Below, piece after piece: positions 6,552-13,321 of a stretch of 20,426 bases of DNA. The position numbers were made by a program, and so were the translations under genes. Within the stretch, counting starts at the first letter, position 1, and every line of letters starts with the position of its first letter. This stretch comes from an uncultured Methanofollis sp. (GTDB lineage Archaea; Halobacteriota; Methanomicrobia; Methanomicrobiales; Methanofollaceae). The notes under the pieces were generated by a model. That model made no database searches, was not told the origin of the DNA, and saw only the letters and a program-made list of their open reading frames with translations. The DNA is taken from contig NZ_CALFSA010000190.1 of NCBI RefSeq assembly GCF_937919355.1, positions 1 to 20,426 of the forward strand, read 5' to 3'.

Positions 6552-7267
6552 CAAAGACAGTGTATTTTGTCGGCGCAGGGCCCGGCGATCCCGACCTGAT
6601 CACGGTGAAGGGCAATACCCTCCTGATGCGGGCTGACGTCCTTATCTACGCGGGGTCGCTCGTGAACCCGGCGCTCGTCGCCCGGTCGCCGGCACCGGAG
6701 AAGTACGACTCCTGGGGCATGAAGCTCCCTGAGATGGTCCGTATCATGCGCGAGGCCGCTGATGCCGGGAAGTGCGTCGTCAGGCTTCACTCCGGCGACC
6801 CCGCGCTGTATGGTGCGATCATCGAGCAGATCGCGGACCTGGAAAAGGCCGGGATCGAGGTCGAGGTCGTCCCCGGCGTCTCGTCGATGTTCGGTGCGGC
6901 CGCCGCCCTGAAGACCCAGTTCACCCTCAGGGGAGTCTCTGAGTCTGTGGTCGTCACGCGGCCGGCGGGCGCGACCCTGGAGAGCGACCAGATCGCCGAG
7001 TTCTCCCGGACAGGGGCGACGATGGTCGTCTTCCTGGGGACGGAGCATATGGAGGAGGTGCTCGCGAAGGCTGCCTGCCCGCCTGAGACCCCGGCGGCCG
7101 TCGTGTACCACGCCACCTGGCCTGACCAGATCGTGGTGCGGGGCACTGTCGCCGACATCGCGGCAAAGGCGCGGGCCGCCGGGATCGAGCGCTCGGCCCT
7201 GATCATCATCGGCGGCGTCGTCGACGCCACCAGGTCGGCCTACACCAACTCGGACCTGTACGGATGA
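6548..7267 (+). CDS. cbiF: Cobalt-precorrin-4 C11-methyltransferase
   Basis: A 239-residue tetrapyrrole methylase of the CbiF/CobM type, which methylates C11 after ring contraction. VGAGPGDPDLITVKG (8-22) and RLHSGDPALYGAI (79-91) are the SAM-binding motifs; YAGSLVNP (34-41) is typical of this subgroup and separates it from CbiH and CbiL. The C-terminal TRSAYTNSDLYG also fits CbiF, whose members end with a similar S-x-LY motif. Length is close to the usual 250 residues. The ATG at 6548 overlaps the cbiL stop, and the gene's own end overlaps cbiG in the same ATGA arrangement, so translation is probably coupled along the row. Confidence 0.92.
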   Translation: MTKTVYFVGAGPGDPDLITVKGNTLLMRADVLIYAGSLVNPALVARSPAPEKYDSWGMKLPEMVRIMREAADAGKCVVRLHSGDPALYGAIIEQIADLEKAGIEVEVVPGVSSMFGAAAALKTQFTLRGVSESVVVTRPAGATLESDQIAEFSRTGATMVVFLGTEHMEEVLAKAACPPETPAAVVYHATWPDQIVVRGTVADIAAKARAAGIERSALIIIGGVVDATRSAYTNSDLYG

Positions 7268-8136
7268 CGGCGGCGGTCATTGCGCTGGAGCGCTTCGAGG
7301 ACGAGGCCAGACGGCTTGCAGAGGCTATCGGGGGGGAGTTCCTCCCGTACGCCCCCGACGTCTTCGAGCGGGCCTTTGCCGACTACGGTCGGATCGTCGC
7401 CCTGATGTCGGCAGGGATCGCGGTGCGGAAGTGTGCCCCTCTCCTCGCCACCAAGTGGAAGGACCCTGCGGTCGTCGTCGTGAGTCCCGACCTCCGCTTT
7501 GCGGTTCCCATTCTCGGCGGCCACCATGGCGCAAACGATCTCGCTCGCGAGATCGGGAAGGCGATCGGCGCCGTGCCCGTCATCTCGACGGCGACCGAGG
7601 CCCTGGGCCGCCCCTGCGTTGAGGGGGTGGCGGCTGCGACCGGTACGGTCATTGCGAACCCCCCTTCCACCCTGCCGGTGAACGCGGCCATGCTTGATGG
7701 GGACGTGCCGGTCTATACGGTCGGCGGCCCGGCGGTCGTCGTCGCCTCCCCGGCCGTCTCCGTGCTGGTGCGGGGTGGGGAGTATGTCGTCGGCGTCGGG
7801 TGCCGGCGTGGTGTGCCGGCGGCCGCGGTCGAGGCGGCGATACGCTCGGCCCTTGCAGAGGTCGGGATCGAGTCCGGGGAGGTGCTCGTCTACGCCACGA
7901 CAGAGAAGAAACGTGATGAAACCGGCCTGCGGGACGGCGTCGCCGCTCTCGGCGGCGTCCTCCTCTGCCTCCCCGACAGGACGATCAATGCCCTGACGCC
8001 CCCCTCGCCCTCGCGGGCCGGGCTCATCGGGCTTGTCGGGGTCGCCGAACCCGCCGTGCTCGCACTCGCACGCCGGGGTGAACTGGTGCTGAAAAAACAT
8101 GTCTATGGGGATGTGACCGTTGCAATCGGACGATAA
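7264..8136 (+). CDS. cbiG: Cobalt-precorrin-5A hydrolase
   Basis: A 290-residue CbiG protein. It opens the delta-lactone formed during ring contraction and releases the two-carbon fragment as acetaldehyde, giving cobalt-precorrin-5B. The central domain has LMSAGIAVRKCAPLL (47-61) and GGHHGANDLAREIG (84-97), the strongest family landmarks. The C-terminal domain begins near residue 175 with VVGVGCRRGVP, matching the CobE/CbiG C-terminal fold. It is shorter than Salmonella CbiG (about 350 residues), with a short N-terminal domain, as is common in archaea. The ATG at 7264 overlaps cbiF by four bases; the end overlaps cbiH by 17. Confidence 0.9.
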   Translation: MTAAVIALERFEDEARRLAEAIGGEFLPYAPDVFERAFADYGRIVALMSAGIAVRKCAPLLATKWKDPAVVVVSPDLRFAVPILGGHHGANDLAREIGKAIGAVPVISTATEALGRPCVEGVAAATGTVIANPPSTLPVNAAMLDGDVPVYTVGGPAVVVASPAVSVLVRGGEYVVGVGCRRGVPAAAVEAAIRSALAEVGIESGEVLVYATTEKKRDETGLRDGVAALGGVLLCLPDRTINALTPPSPSRAGLIGLVGVAEPAVLALARRGELVLKKHVYGDVTVAIGR

Positions 8137-8887
8137 ATCAGGAAAACTCTCCGTCGTGGGCATCGGCCCCGGCGGAATGGCACAGATGACAGGCAGGGCC
8201 GTGGAGGCGATCAGGGAGGCGGAGTACGTCGTCGGGAACGCCTTCTATCTTGACCAGATCGCCCCCCTCCTGCCGGGGAAGCAGGTGGTCAGGAGTTCGA
8301 TGGGCCGCGAGGTTGACAGGGCGAAGGCGTGCATCGACCTGGCCCGCGACCACCGGGTCGTCATGGTGAGCGGTGGCGACCCCGGTATCTACGGGATGGC
8401 GAGCATCGTCCTTGAAGTGCTCGACCGCGCAGGGGAGACGGTGGACTACGAGGTCGTGCCTGGCGTCACGGCGTCCTGTGCCGGGGCCTCCCTCCTCGGG
8501 TCACCCCTCTCGGGCGACCATGTCACCCTCTCCCTTTCTGATCTCCTCACGCCCTGGGAGGAGATCGAGCACCGCCTCGACCTCGCCTTCCAGATGGGCG
8601 TGCCTGTCGTGCTCTACAACCCGAAGAGTCATGGCAGGCCGGAGAACCTGGGCCGCGCCCTTGCGATCGCCGCCCGTCACCTCCCGCCGGAGACGCCGGT
8701 GGGCCTGGTGCGGAACGCCTATAGGGAGGGGCAGGAGACAGCGACGACGACCCTCGGTGCTCTCGCCGAGGACGACGCTGCGGTGGACATGCGCACGGCC
8801 GTCTTCATCGGCGGGAAGGAGACCTTCAGGATGAAGGACGGCGGGATGTTGACGCCGCGGGGCTATGGGAGGAAGTATGTATATTGA
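8120..8887 (+). CDS. cbiH: Cobalt-factor III / precorrin-3B C17-methyltransferase
   Basis: A 255-residue tetrapyrrole methylase of the CbiH/CobJ type. It methylates C17 and drives contraction of the macrocycle. VVGIGPGGMAQMT (12-24) and VMVSGGDPGIYGMAS (81-95) are the SAM-binding motifs, and the GG-M loop together with PGVTASCAGASLLGSPLSGDH is typical of C17-methylases. ALYNPKS-type VVLYNPKSHGRP near 174-185 also fits. The start appears to be TTG at 8120: the ATG at 8111 in the same frame meets a stop at once, and the next ATG would cut off the GIGPG motif. No Fe-S extension like that of some bacterial CbiH60 proteins is present. It overlaps cbiC by 11 bases. Confidence 0.9.
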   Translation: MQSDDKSGKLSVVGIGPGGMAQMTGRAVEAIREAEYVVGNAFYLDQIAPLLPGKQVVRSSMGREVDRAKACIDLARDHRVVMVSGGDPGIYGMASIVLEVLDRAGETVDYEVVPGVTASCAGASLLGSPLSGDHVTLSLSDLLTPWEEIEHRLDLAFQMGVPVVLYNPKSHGRPENLGRALAIAARHLPPETPVGLVRNAYREGQETATTTLGALAEDDAAVDMRTAVFIGGKETFRMKDGGMLTPRGYGRKYVY

Positions 8888-9506
8888 CCCCGGTGCCGAC
8901 ACCCCTGAAGGCTACACGATCTCGAAGACGAGCCGCGCCCTCGCACGGCAGGTGGTCGGCGACAGGACGCCGGAGGACAGGATCAGGCAGAGGTGTGCGA
9001 TCTCGGTCGGCGACTTCGTGATGGCCGACCTGGTCCGGATCAAGGGCGACTCCATCTCTGCCGGGCTTTCGGCCCTTGCGAAGGGTGCCCCGATCATCAC
9101 CGACATCCACATGGTGCAGATGGGGATCCGGAAGAAGGAGCACTCGTCTGAGGTGCTCTGCGCCCTCGACTTCGGCGGGGAGATCTCCGCGGAACGGGGG
9201 ATCACCCGCTCCTCCGCTGGCCTCATCGCATTGCGCGACCGCCTGGAGGGTGCGATCGTCGTGATCGGCAACGCCCCTTCGTCCCTCCTCTCCCTCTGCT
9301 CGATGGTGCGGGAGGAGGGCGTGCGGCCTGCCCTGGTCATCGGGATGGCCGTCGGGTTCGTGAATGCCGCGGAGTCGAAGGAGGTACTGCGCACCCTCGA
9401 CATCCCCTCGATCTCGACGCAGGGGACGCGGGGGGGGACGCCGCCCGCGGTGGCGGCGATGAACGAGATCATCACGATGTATGTGGAGAGGACGCGTGGG
9501 GAGTGA
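8877..9506 (+). CDS. cbiC: Cobalt-precorrin-8 methylmutase
   Basis: A 209-residue CbiC/CobH protein, which moves the methyl group from C11 to C12 to give cobyrinate. Clear family stretches are KGAPIITDIHMV (69-80), GNAPSSLL (about 134-141) and GMAVGFVNAAESKE (about 158-171). The ATG at 8877 is chosen over the ATG at 8865 because GGAGG lies four bases upstream of it and MYIDPGA matches family N-termini. An oddity: the catalytic histidine of CobH (His43, in an MVHACG motif) has no obvious counterpart; the matching stretch reads RQRCAISVGD (37-46), and a histidine occurs instead at residue 78. The alignment was made by eye from memory of CobH. The gene overlaps cbiH and cbiD by 11 bases each. 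Confidence 0.88.
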   Translation: MYIDPGADTPEGYTISKTSRALARQVVGDRTPEDRIRQRCAISVGDFVMADLVRIKGDSISAGLSALAKGAPIITDIHMVQMGIRKKEHSSEVLCALDFGGEISAERGITRSSAGLIALRDRLEGAIVVIGNAPSSLLSLCSMVREEGVRPALVIGMAVGFVNAAESKEVLRTLDIPSISTQGTRGGTPPAVAAMNEIITMYVERTRGE

Positions 9507-10518
9507 GGAGAGGGTCGTCGACCCGGTGACGGGGTACGCCTACCCCGGCGAGTGGGTCGCGAGGTGCGAGGACCCGGCGGCCCTGGCGCGCGCACGGGCG
9601 GGCCTCGGCGTGCTGACTGCCGACGGCCGGGTGCTCAGGCGGGGCTTCACGACAGGGACGACGGCCGCCGCCGCAACGAAGGCGGCGGTCCTCTCCCTCC
9701 TGGGGCCTGTGGGGGAGGTCGCCGTCCTCCTCCCCTGCGGCATCCGGGTCACGGTGCCTGCCCTCGGTGCGGGGGGGCGGGGCGAGGCGAGGAAGGACCC
9801 GGGCGACTATCCCTCCGACGTCACCGCCGACCTCCTCTTCGTGGCGACGGCCCGCCCTGCCCCCGCGGGCGTCGAGGTCGTCGCCGGCGAGGGGATAGGG
9901 AGGTTCGTCCGCGACACCCCCCGCTACCATGCCGGGGACGCGGCGGTCAGCCAGACTGCCATGGTGTCGATCGAGAGGGCGGCCTGCGAGGCTAGGGAGG
10001 AGGTCGGCCTTGCCGGGGTGCGGGTCTGCCTCTCCATCCCCGAAGGTGCGGCTGTCGCGCAGAAGACCCTCAACCCCCGCATCGGTGTCGAGGGCGGGGT
10101 CTCGGTCCTGGGGTCGACCGGCCTCGTTGAGCCCTGGGACGACCACCTCTCCGAGTCCGCCTTCGAGAGGATCAGGGGGGCGGAGCGGGTAGTGCTGACG
10201 ACAGGCAGGGTCGGTCTCCGCTATTCCCGCCTCCTCTTCCCCTCCCACGAAGCCGTGCTCGTCGGCGTGAACCTGGGCCGCGCCCTCGCGGAGGTGCGGG
10301 GCGCGGCGGTGATCTGCGGCCTGCCCGGCCTGGTCCTGAAGTTCATCGACCCCGATGTCCTCCAGGGGACGGGGTGCGCCACGGTGGAGGAACTGACCGC
10401 CACCCTGGCCTGGCCCGGCGTGCTGGAACGGGCCTTCGCACGCTCCCGTCAGGAGCACCCCGGGGTGCGGGTCGTGGTCGTTGATAGAAAAGGCACGATC
10501 CTGGGGGATTCTGGATGA
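9496..10518 (+). CDS. cbiD: Cobalt-precorrin-5B C1-methyltransferase
   Basis: A 340-residue CbiD protein, the enzyme that methylates C1 in the anaerobic route and is unrelated to the tetrapyrrole methylases. The family signature RRGFTTGTTAAAATKAA is at 48-64, and GVEGGVSVLGSTGLVEP near 194-210 is the second strong landmark. About 48 residues precede the signature, more than in many bacterial CbiD proteins, starting with VVDPVTGYAYPGEWV. The start is taken as GTG at 9496 because GGAGAGG lies five bases upstream; an ATG at 9481 in the same frame would overlap its own ribosome binding site. It overlaps cbiC by 11 bases and cbiE by four (ATGA). Confidence 0.9.
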   Translation: MGSEERVVDPVTGYAYPGEWVARCEDPAALARARAGLGVLTADGRVLRRGFTTGTTAAAATKAAVLSLLGPVGEVAVLLPCGIRVTVPALGAGGRGEARKDPGDYPSDVTADLLFVATARPAPAGVEVVAGEGIGRFVRDTPRYHAGDAAVSQTAMVSIERAACEAREEVGLAGVRVCLSIPEGAAVAQKTLNPRIGVEGGVSVLGSTGLVEPWDDHLSESAFERIRGAERVVLTTGRVGLRYSRLLFPSHEAVLVGVNLGRALAEVRGAAVICGLPGLVLKFIDPDVLQGTGCATVEELTATLAWPGVLERAFARSRQEHPGVRVVVVDRKGTILGDSG

Positions 10519-11084
10519 AGGTCGTCGGTGTCGGCTGCGGCCCGGGCATGCTCACCGGGGAGGCGGTCCGCGTCATCGCGGCCGCTTCCCTCGTCTATGG
10601 TTCGGCCCGTGCTATAGCCCTCGCCCGCCCGCATATCCGCGACGGGTGCGCGGTGCACGAGATCGACGACTACCGGGCCATCCGTTCCCTCCCTGCCGAC
10701 GCGGTCGTCCTCTCGACCGGCGACCCGATGCTTGCGGGCCTCGGTTATCTCGGCGGCGAGGTGGTGCCCGGCATCTCCTCGATGCAGGTCGCCTTCGCCC
10801 GCCTGGGTGTCTCCCTGGTGCGGGGCGTCGTTGTGAACGCCCACGGGAAGGACCACGCGGCGGCGATCGCGCTTGCGGTCGAGGAGATCGGCCGCGGCCG
10901 GGTCGTCTTCCTCATCGCCGACCCGGCCTTCTCCGTCCCCGACCTTGCGGCGGCGCTGGACGGCGAGGTGCGGATCGCCGTCTGCGAGGACCTCGGCTAC
11001 CCCGAGGAGAGGATCGCCGCCGGGACAGCAGCTGTACCCCCGGTGCCGGCGTCAGGGCTCTTCGTGGTGGTTGCGGGGTTCTGA
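10515..11084 (+). CDS. cbiE: Cobalt-precorrin-7 C5-methyltransferase
   Basis: A 189-residue tetrapyrrole methylase, assigned to CbiE because it is the remaining methylase type in the operon, is short, and has the family N-terminus VVGVGCGPGMLTGEAV (3-18) and a YGSARAIAL segment (28-36). It methylates C5. The second motif reads VLSTGDPMLAGLGYL (64-78), in which GDPML.G replaces the GDP..YG of the longer methylases, as is normal for CbiE. The ATG at 10515 overlaps cbiD in an ATGA. It is the last gene of the tightly overlapped set; cbiA follows after 53 bases. CbiT, its fusion partner in CobL, heads the same operon. Confidence 0.88.
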   Translation: MKVVGVGCGPGMLTGEAVRVIAAASLVYGSARAIALARPHIRDGCAVHEIDDYRAIRSLPADAVVLSTGDPMLAGLGYLGGEVVPGISSMQVAFARLGVSLVRGVVVNAHGKDHAAAIALAVEEIGRGRVVFLIADPAFSVPDLAAALDGEVRIAVCEDLGYPEERIAAGTAAVPPVPASGLFVVVAGF

Positions 11085-11137
11085 GACCTGGACTCTGACC
11101 ATACCTTCATTTTTCCTCCTCGCCAAGATCCTCCATT

Positions 11138-12460
11138 ATGATCCCGGCAATCATCATCGCGGGCACCCACTCGGGCTGCGGCAAGACCACCCTCGCGTGC
11201 GGCGTCATGGCGGCGCTGCGGGTGCGTGGTCTTGTCGTCCAGCCTTTCAAGGTCGGCCCGGACTTCATCGACCCCTCCCACCACACCGCGATCTGCGGCC
11301 GCCCCTGCAGGAACCTCGACCCCTTCATGATGGGAGAAGAGGGCGTGGTGCAGACCTTCGCCTCGGCGTCTGCCGGTGCCGACATCGCCGTCATCGAGGG
11401 CGTGATGGGGCTGTATGACGGCCTCGAAGGAGGCGACCTCGGCTCCACCGCTCACGTGGCGAAGGTTCTCGGCGCGCCCGTTGTCCTCGTCGCCGACGTC
11501 GGTGGCATGTCACGGAGCGCCCACGCCCTCGTCCGCGGCTACGCCTCCTTCGACCCCGCGGTGCGTTTCGCCGGCGTGATCTTCAACAGGGTCGGGAGTC
11601 CGCGCCACAGGCAGATGATCGAGGAGGAACTCACTGTCCCGGCACTGGGGTGGGTGCCGACGGAGAAGGCGAAGGCCGTTTCAAGTCGTCACCTCGGCCT
11701 TGCGATGGCGGGAGAGGCGAGCATGGCCGCCTTCGGTGCGGTCTGCGAGGAGCACTGCGACCTCGACGCCCTTGTCGCCGCAGCCTCTTCGGCCCCGACA
11801 GCTGCACTCCCCCTCCATACCGGCGCTGGCGCCTCTCCCCGCGTCCGCCTCGGTGTGGCGCGGGACGCCGCCTTCTGCTTCTACTACCAGGACAACCTTG
11901 ACCTCCTGAGGCGCGCCGGTGCCGACCTCGTCTTCTTCTCCCCTCTCACCGACCCCCTCCCTGACGTCGACGGCCTGTACCTCGGCGGCGGGTACCCCGA
12001 ACTCTATGCAGAGGCGCTCTCCCGCTCTCCCTGCACCCGGGCACTCGGTGCGGCCGCGGCAGACGGGATGCCTGTCTATGCCGAGTGCGGCGGCCTCATC
12101 TACCTCTGCGAACACCTCGCCTCGGACGTCGACTATCCGATGGCTGGCGTCATCCCTGCCGACGCCCGCATGAACCCGCGTTTCCAGGCCCTCGGCTATG
12201 TGGAGGCTGAGAGCACTGGCACCTCCCCCCTTCTCCCTGCCGGCCTCTCCTTCCGGGGGCACGAGTTCCACTACTCCTCCGTCGACCCGGCAACCGACGC
12301 CCGCTTTGCCCTCCGCCTCACCCGTGGCAAGGGCATCGCCGACGGGCGGGACGGCCTCTCGGAGCACACTGTCCTCGCAGGCTACAGCCATGCCTACATG
12401 ACCACGCGCTTTGCCTGCGCCTTCTGCGCCGCCATGGACGGGTGGCGGCGCCGCAGGTGA
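11138..12460 (+). CDS. cbiA: Cobyrinate a,c-diamide synthase (possibly also Ni-sirohydrochlorin a,c-diamide synthase)
   Basis: A 440-residue CbiA/CobB protein. It uses ATP and glutamine to amidate the a and c acetate side chains of cobyrinate. The N-terminal synthetase domain has the P-loop GTHSGCGKTT (9-18), KVGPDFIDP (38-46) and EGVMGLYDG (87-95). The C-terminal class I amidotransferase domain has the nucleophile C317 in YAECGGL and the catalytic histidine H418 in GYSHAY. CfbB, which amidates nickel-sirohydrochlorin for coenzyme F430, belongs to the same family, and one protein may serve both routes in methanogens; position next to the cbi genes favours the cobalamin role. The 53-base gap to cbiE holds a weak T-rich box at about 11108-11116, so it may have its own promoter. 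A palindrome GCGGCGCCGC (12445-12454) lies at the gene end. Confidence 0.9.
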   Translation: MIPAIIIAGTHSGCGKTTLACGVMAALRVRGLVVQPFKVGPDFIDPSHHTAICGRPCRNLDPFMMGEEGVVQTFASASAGADIAVIEGVMGLYDGLEGGDLGSTAHVAKVLGAPVVLVADVGGMSRSAHALVRGYASFDPAVRFAGVIFNRVGSPRHRQMIEEELTVPALGWVPTEKAKAVSSRHLGLAMAGEASMAAFGAVCEEHCDLDALVAAASSAPTAALPLHTGAGASPRVRLGVARDAAFCFYYQDNLDLLRRAGADLVFFSPLTDPLPDVDGLYLGGGYPELYAEALSRSPCTRALGAAAADGMPVYAECGGLIYLCEHLASDVDYPMAGVIPADARMNPRFQALGYVEAESTGTSPLLPAGLSFRGHEFHYSSVDPATDARFALRLTRGKGIADGRDGLSEHTVLAGYSHAYMTTRFACAFCAAMDGWRRRR

Positions 12461-12477
12461 GCGTCCTCCTTCTTTTT
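12445..12477 (+). terminator. Possible terminator at the end of cbiA
   Basis: A GC-rich palindrome overlaps the last cbiA codons and a pyrimidine-rich tract with five T residues (12473-12477) follows the stop. This is a weak candidate, based on composition. Confidence 0.3.
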
Positions 12478-12510
12478 CCCTCCCTGTCGTGACCGTACCC
12501 TGCTCTCCGT

Positions 12511-12580
12511 TATTCTTATGTATCACATATTTTCAATATTGTCATTAATGTTCATACTTTTAGATACATTTTTATTATTT
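12511..12580 (+). promoter_or_regulatory. AT-rich promoter region of the unrecognised gene
   Basis: This stretch is far richer in A and T than its surroundings. TTTTTATTATTT at about 12569-12580 could serve as TATA box with transcription starting near 12600. ATGTATC (12518-12524) and GATACAT (12563-12569) are perfect inverted repeats 38 bases apart that bracket the region and could bind a regulator, possibly the product of the gene itself. Function is inferred. Confidence 0.35.
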
Positions 12581-12597
12581 GTGCACAGAGAGGGGTA

Positions 12598-12611
12598 TGC
12601 ACTTCGGTGCA
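12598..12611 (+). promoter_or_regulatory. cUUCGg tetraloop hairpin in the leader of the unrecognised gene
   Basis: TGCAC and GTGCA pair around a TTCG loop, giving a five-base-pair stem closed by the very stable C(UUCG)G tetraloop. It ends a few bases before the ribosome binding site GGGGGAAG (12613-12620) of the gene starting at 12626, so it may affect message stability or translation. Confidence 0.4.
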
Positions 12612-12625
12612 AGGGGGAAGACTCT

Positions 12626-13165
12626 ATGACTGAATTGGCAATCGAACAGGTCGCGGCCGGACGGACGATGGAGACGAGGACGGTTCGCGTCAGGGAACAG
12701 GAATACGCCCGCCTCAGGGCTCTTGGCACTGTGCGGGAATCCTTCTCCGACGTGATCGAGCGTTTGCTCGACTTCTACGAGGCCTACGACGCCGGCGTCC
12801 ACTCACGCGATCCATCTGACTTCGAGAGGAGGGTGGAGCTCCCGGAAAGCCCGGTCTACCGGAAGATCGCTCTCGACCTCTTCGACCGGACGCTCGCGCT
12901 GGGCGGGGGCGTCACCTTCACGGTGGGCTACGACCCGCTGGTCTCACCACTCAACAGGACCGGGAAGGGCCTTGTGACCTTCTACAAGGAAGGACGGCGG
13001 TTCTGTCTCTTCAGGGTGGGAAAGGAACGTCTCTGGCTCTACTTCCCGACCGAGAAAGGTGAGACCGAACTGGAGGGATGGGAACTTGTGCAGAACATAT
13101 TTCTGGACAACTTCCTGGAGGACGGGGGGATGCAGCTCATTCAGCGGCAGTACCAACTGGCATAG
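12626..13165 (+). CDS. Unrecognised protein with antitoxin-like (VapB/ribbon-helix-helix-like) N-terminus
   Basis: A 179-residue protein I cannot assign to a named family. Residues 16-50, with ETRTVRVREQEYARLRALG and ESFSDVIERLL, closely resemble the N-terminus of archaeal VapB-type antitoxins, where a short beta strand and helices give a DNA-binding dimer. After a linker (about 55-75) comes an unfamiliar domain of some 105 residues, rich in beta strands and aromatics, for example GVTFTVGYDP (95-104), RRFCLFRVGKERLWLYF (124-140) and QNIFLDNFLEDGG (156-168). No membrane segment is visible. The start is ATG 12626, with GGGGGAAG about six bases upstream; the frame stays open back to 12518, but that part is AT-rich promoter DNA. 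No PIN-domain or other toxin gene lies next to it: the flanks are cbiA and the convergent gpmA. It could be a stand-alone transcription regulator with a sensor domain. Confidence 0.6.
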   Translation: MTELAIEQVAAGRTMETRTVRVREQEYARLRALGTVRESFSDVIERLLDFYEAYDAGVHSRDPSDFERRVELPESPVYRKIALDLFDRTLALGGGVTFTVGYDPLVSPLNRTGKGLVTFYKEGRRFCLFRVGKERLWLYFPTEKGETELEGWELVQNIFLDNFLEDGGMQLIQRQYQLA

Positions 13166-13213
13166 GTGGCACGTCCTTTGTGCGGGGATCTCTGGAACAC
13201 CACTGAGGCCCCA

Positions 13214-13220
13214 TTTTTTT
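13214..13220 (+). terminator. T-run terminator after the unrecognised gene
   Basis: Seven T residues about 50 bases after the stop codon, in the spacer between two convergent genes. Confidence 0.45.
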
Positions 13221-13295
13221 CAATACCATAATTATTCATGTGATCCTCCCTTGGCTGATGTCGGGGACCTCCAGATCTTTTTGATCTCCGGAAGA

Positions 13296-13315
13296 GTCCT
13301 GAAAGGACCAAAAAA
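13296..13315 (-). terminator. T-run and hairpin after gpmA
   Basis: On the minus strand six T residues (13315-13310) follow the gpmA stop by a few bases, then GTCC and GGAC form a small hairpin (13308-13296). The T-run is the likely archaeal stop signal; the hairpin comes after it, unlike a bacterial terminator. Confidence 0.45.
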
Positions 13316-13321
13316 GAGAAA

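Noticed and set aside
5379..6554. Long open frames on the strand opposite the cbi genes, and a similar 486-codon one opposite the subtilase at 15737-17197
   Set aside because: They are mirror frames of GC-rich genes with clear motifs; their products are rich in D, H, R and G with no fold-like pattern.
12518..12625. Hydrophobic N-terminal extension of the unrecognised gene, looking like a membrane anchor
   Set aside because: It is translated AT-rich promoter DNA; a good ribosome binding site precedes the ATG at 12626.
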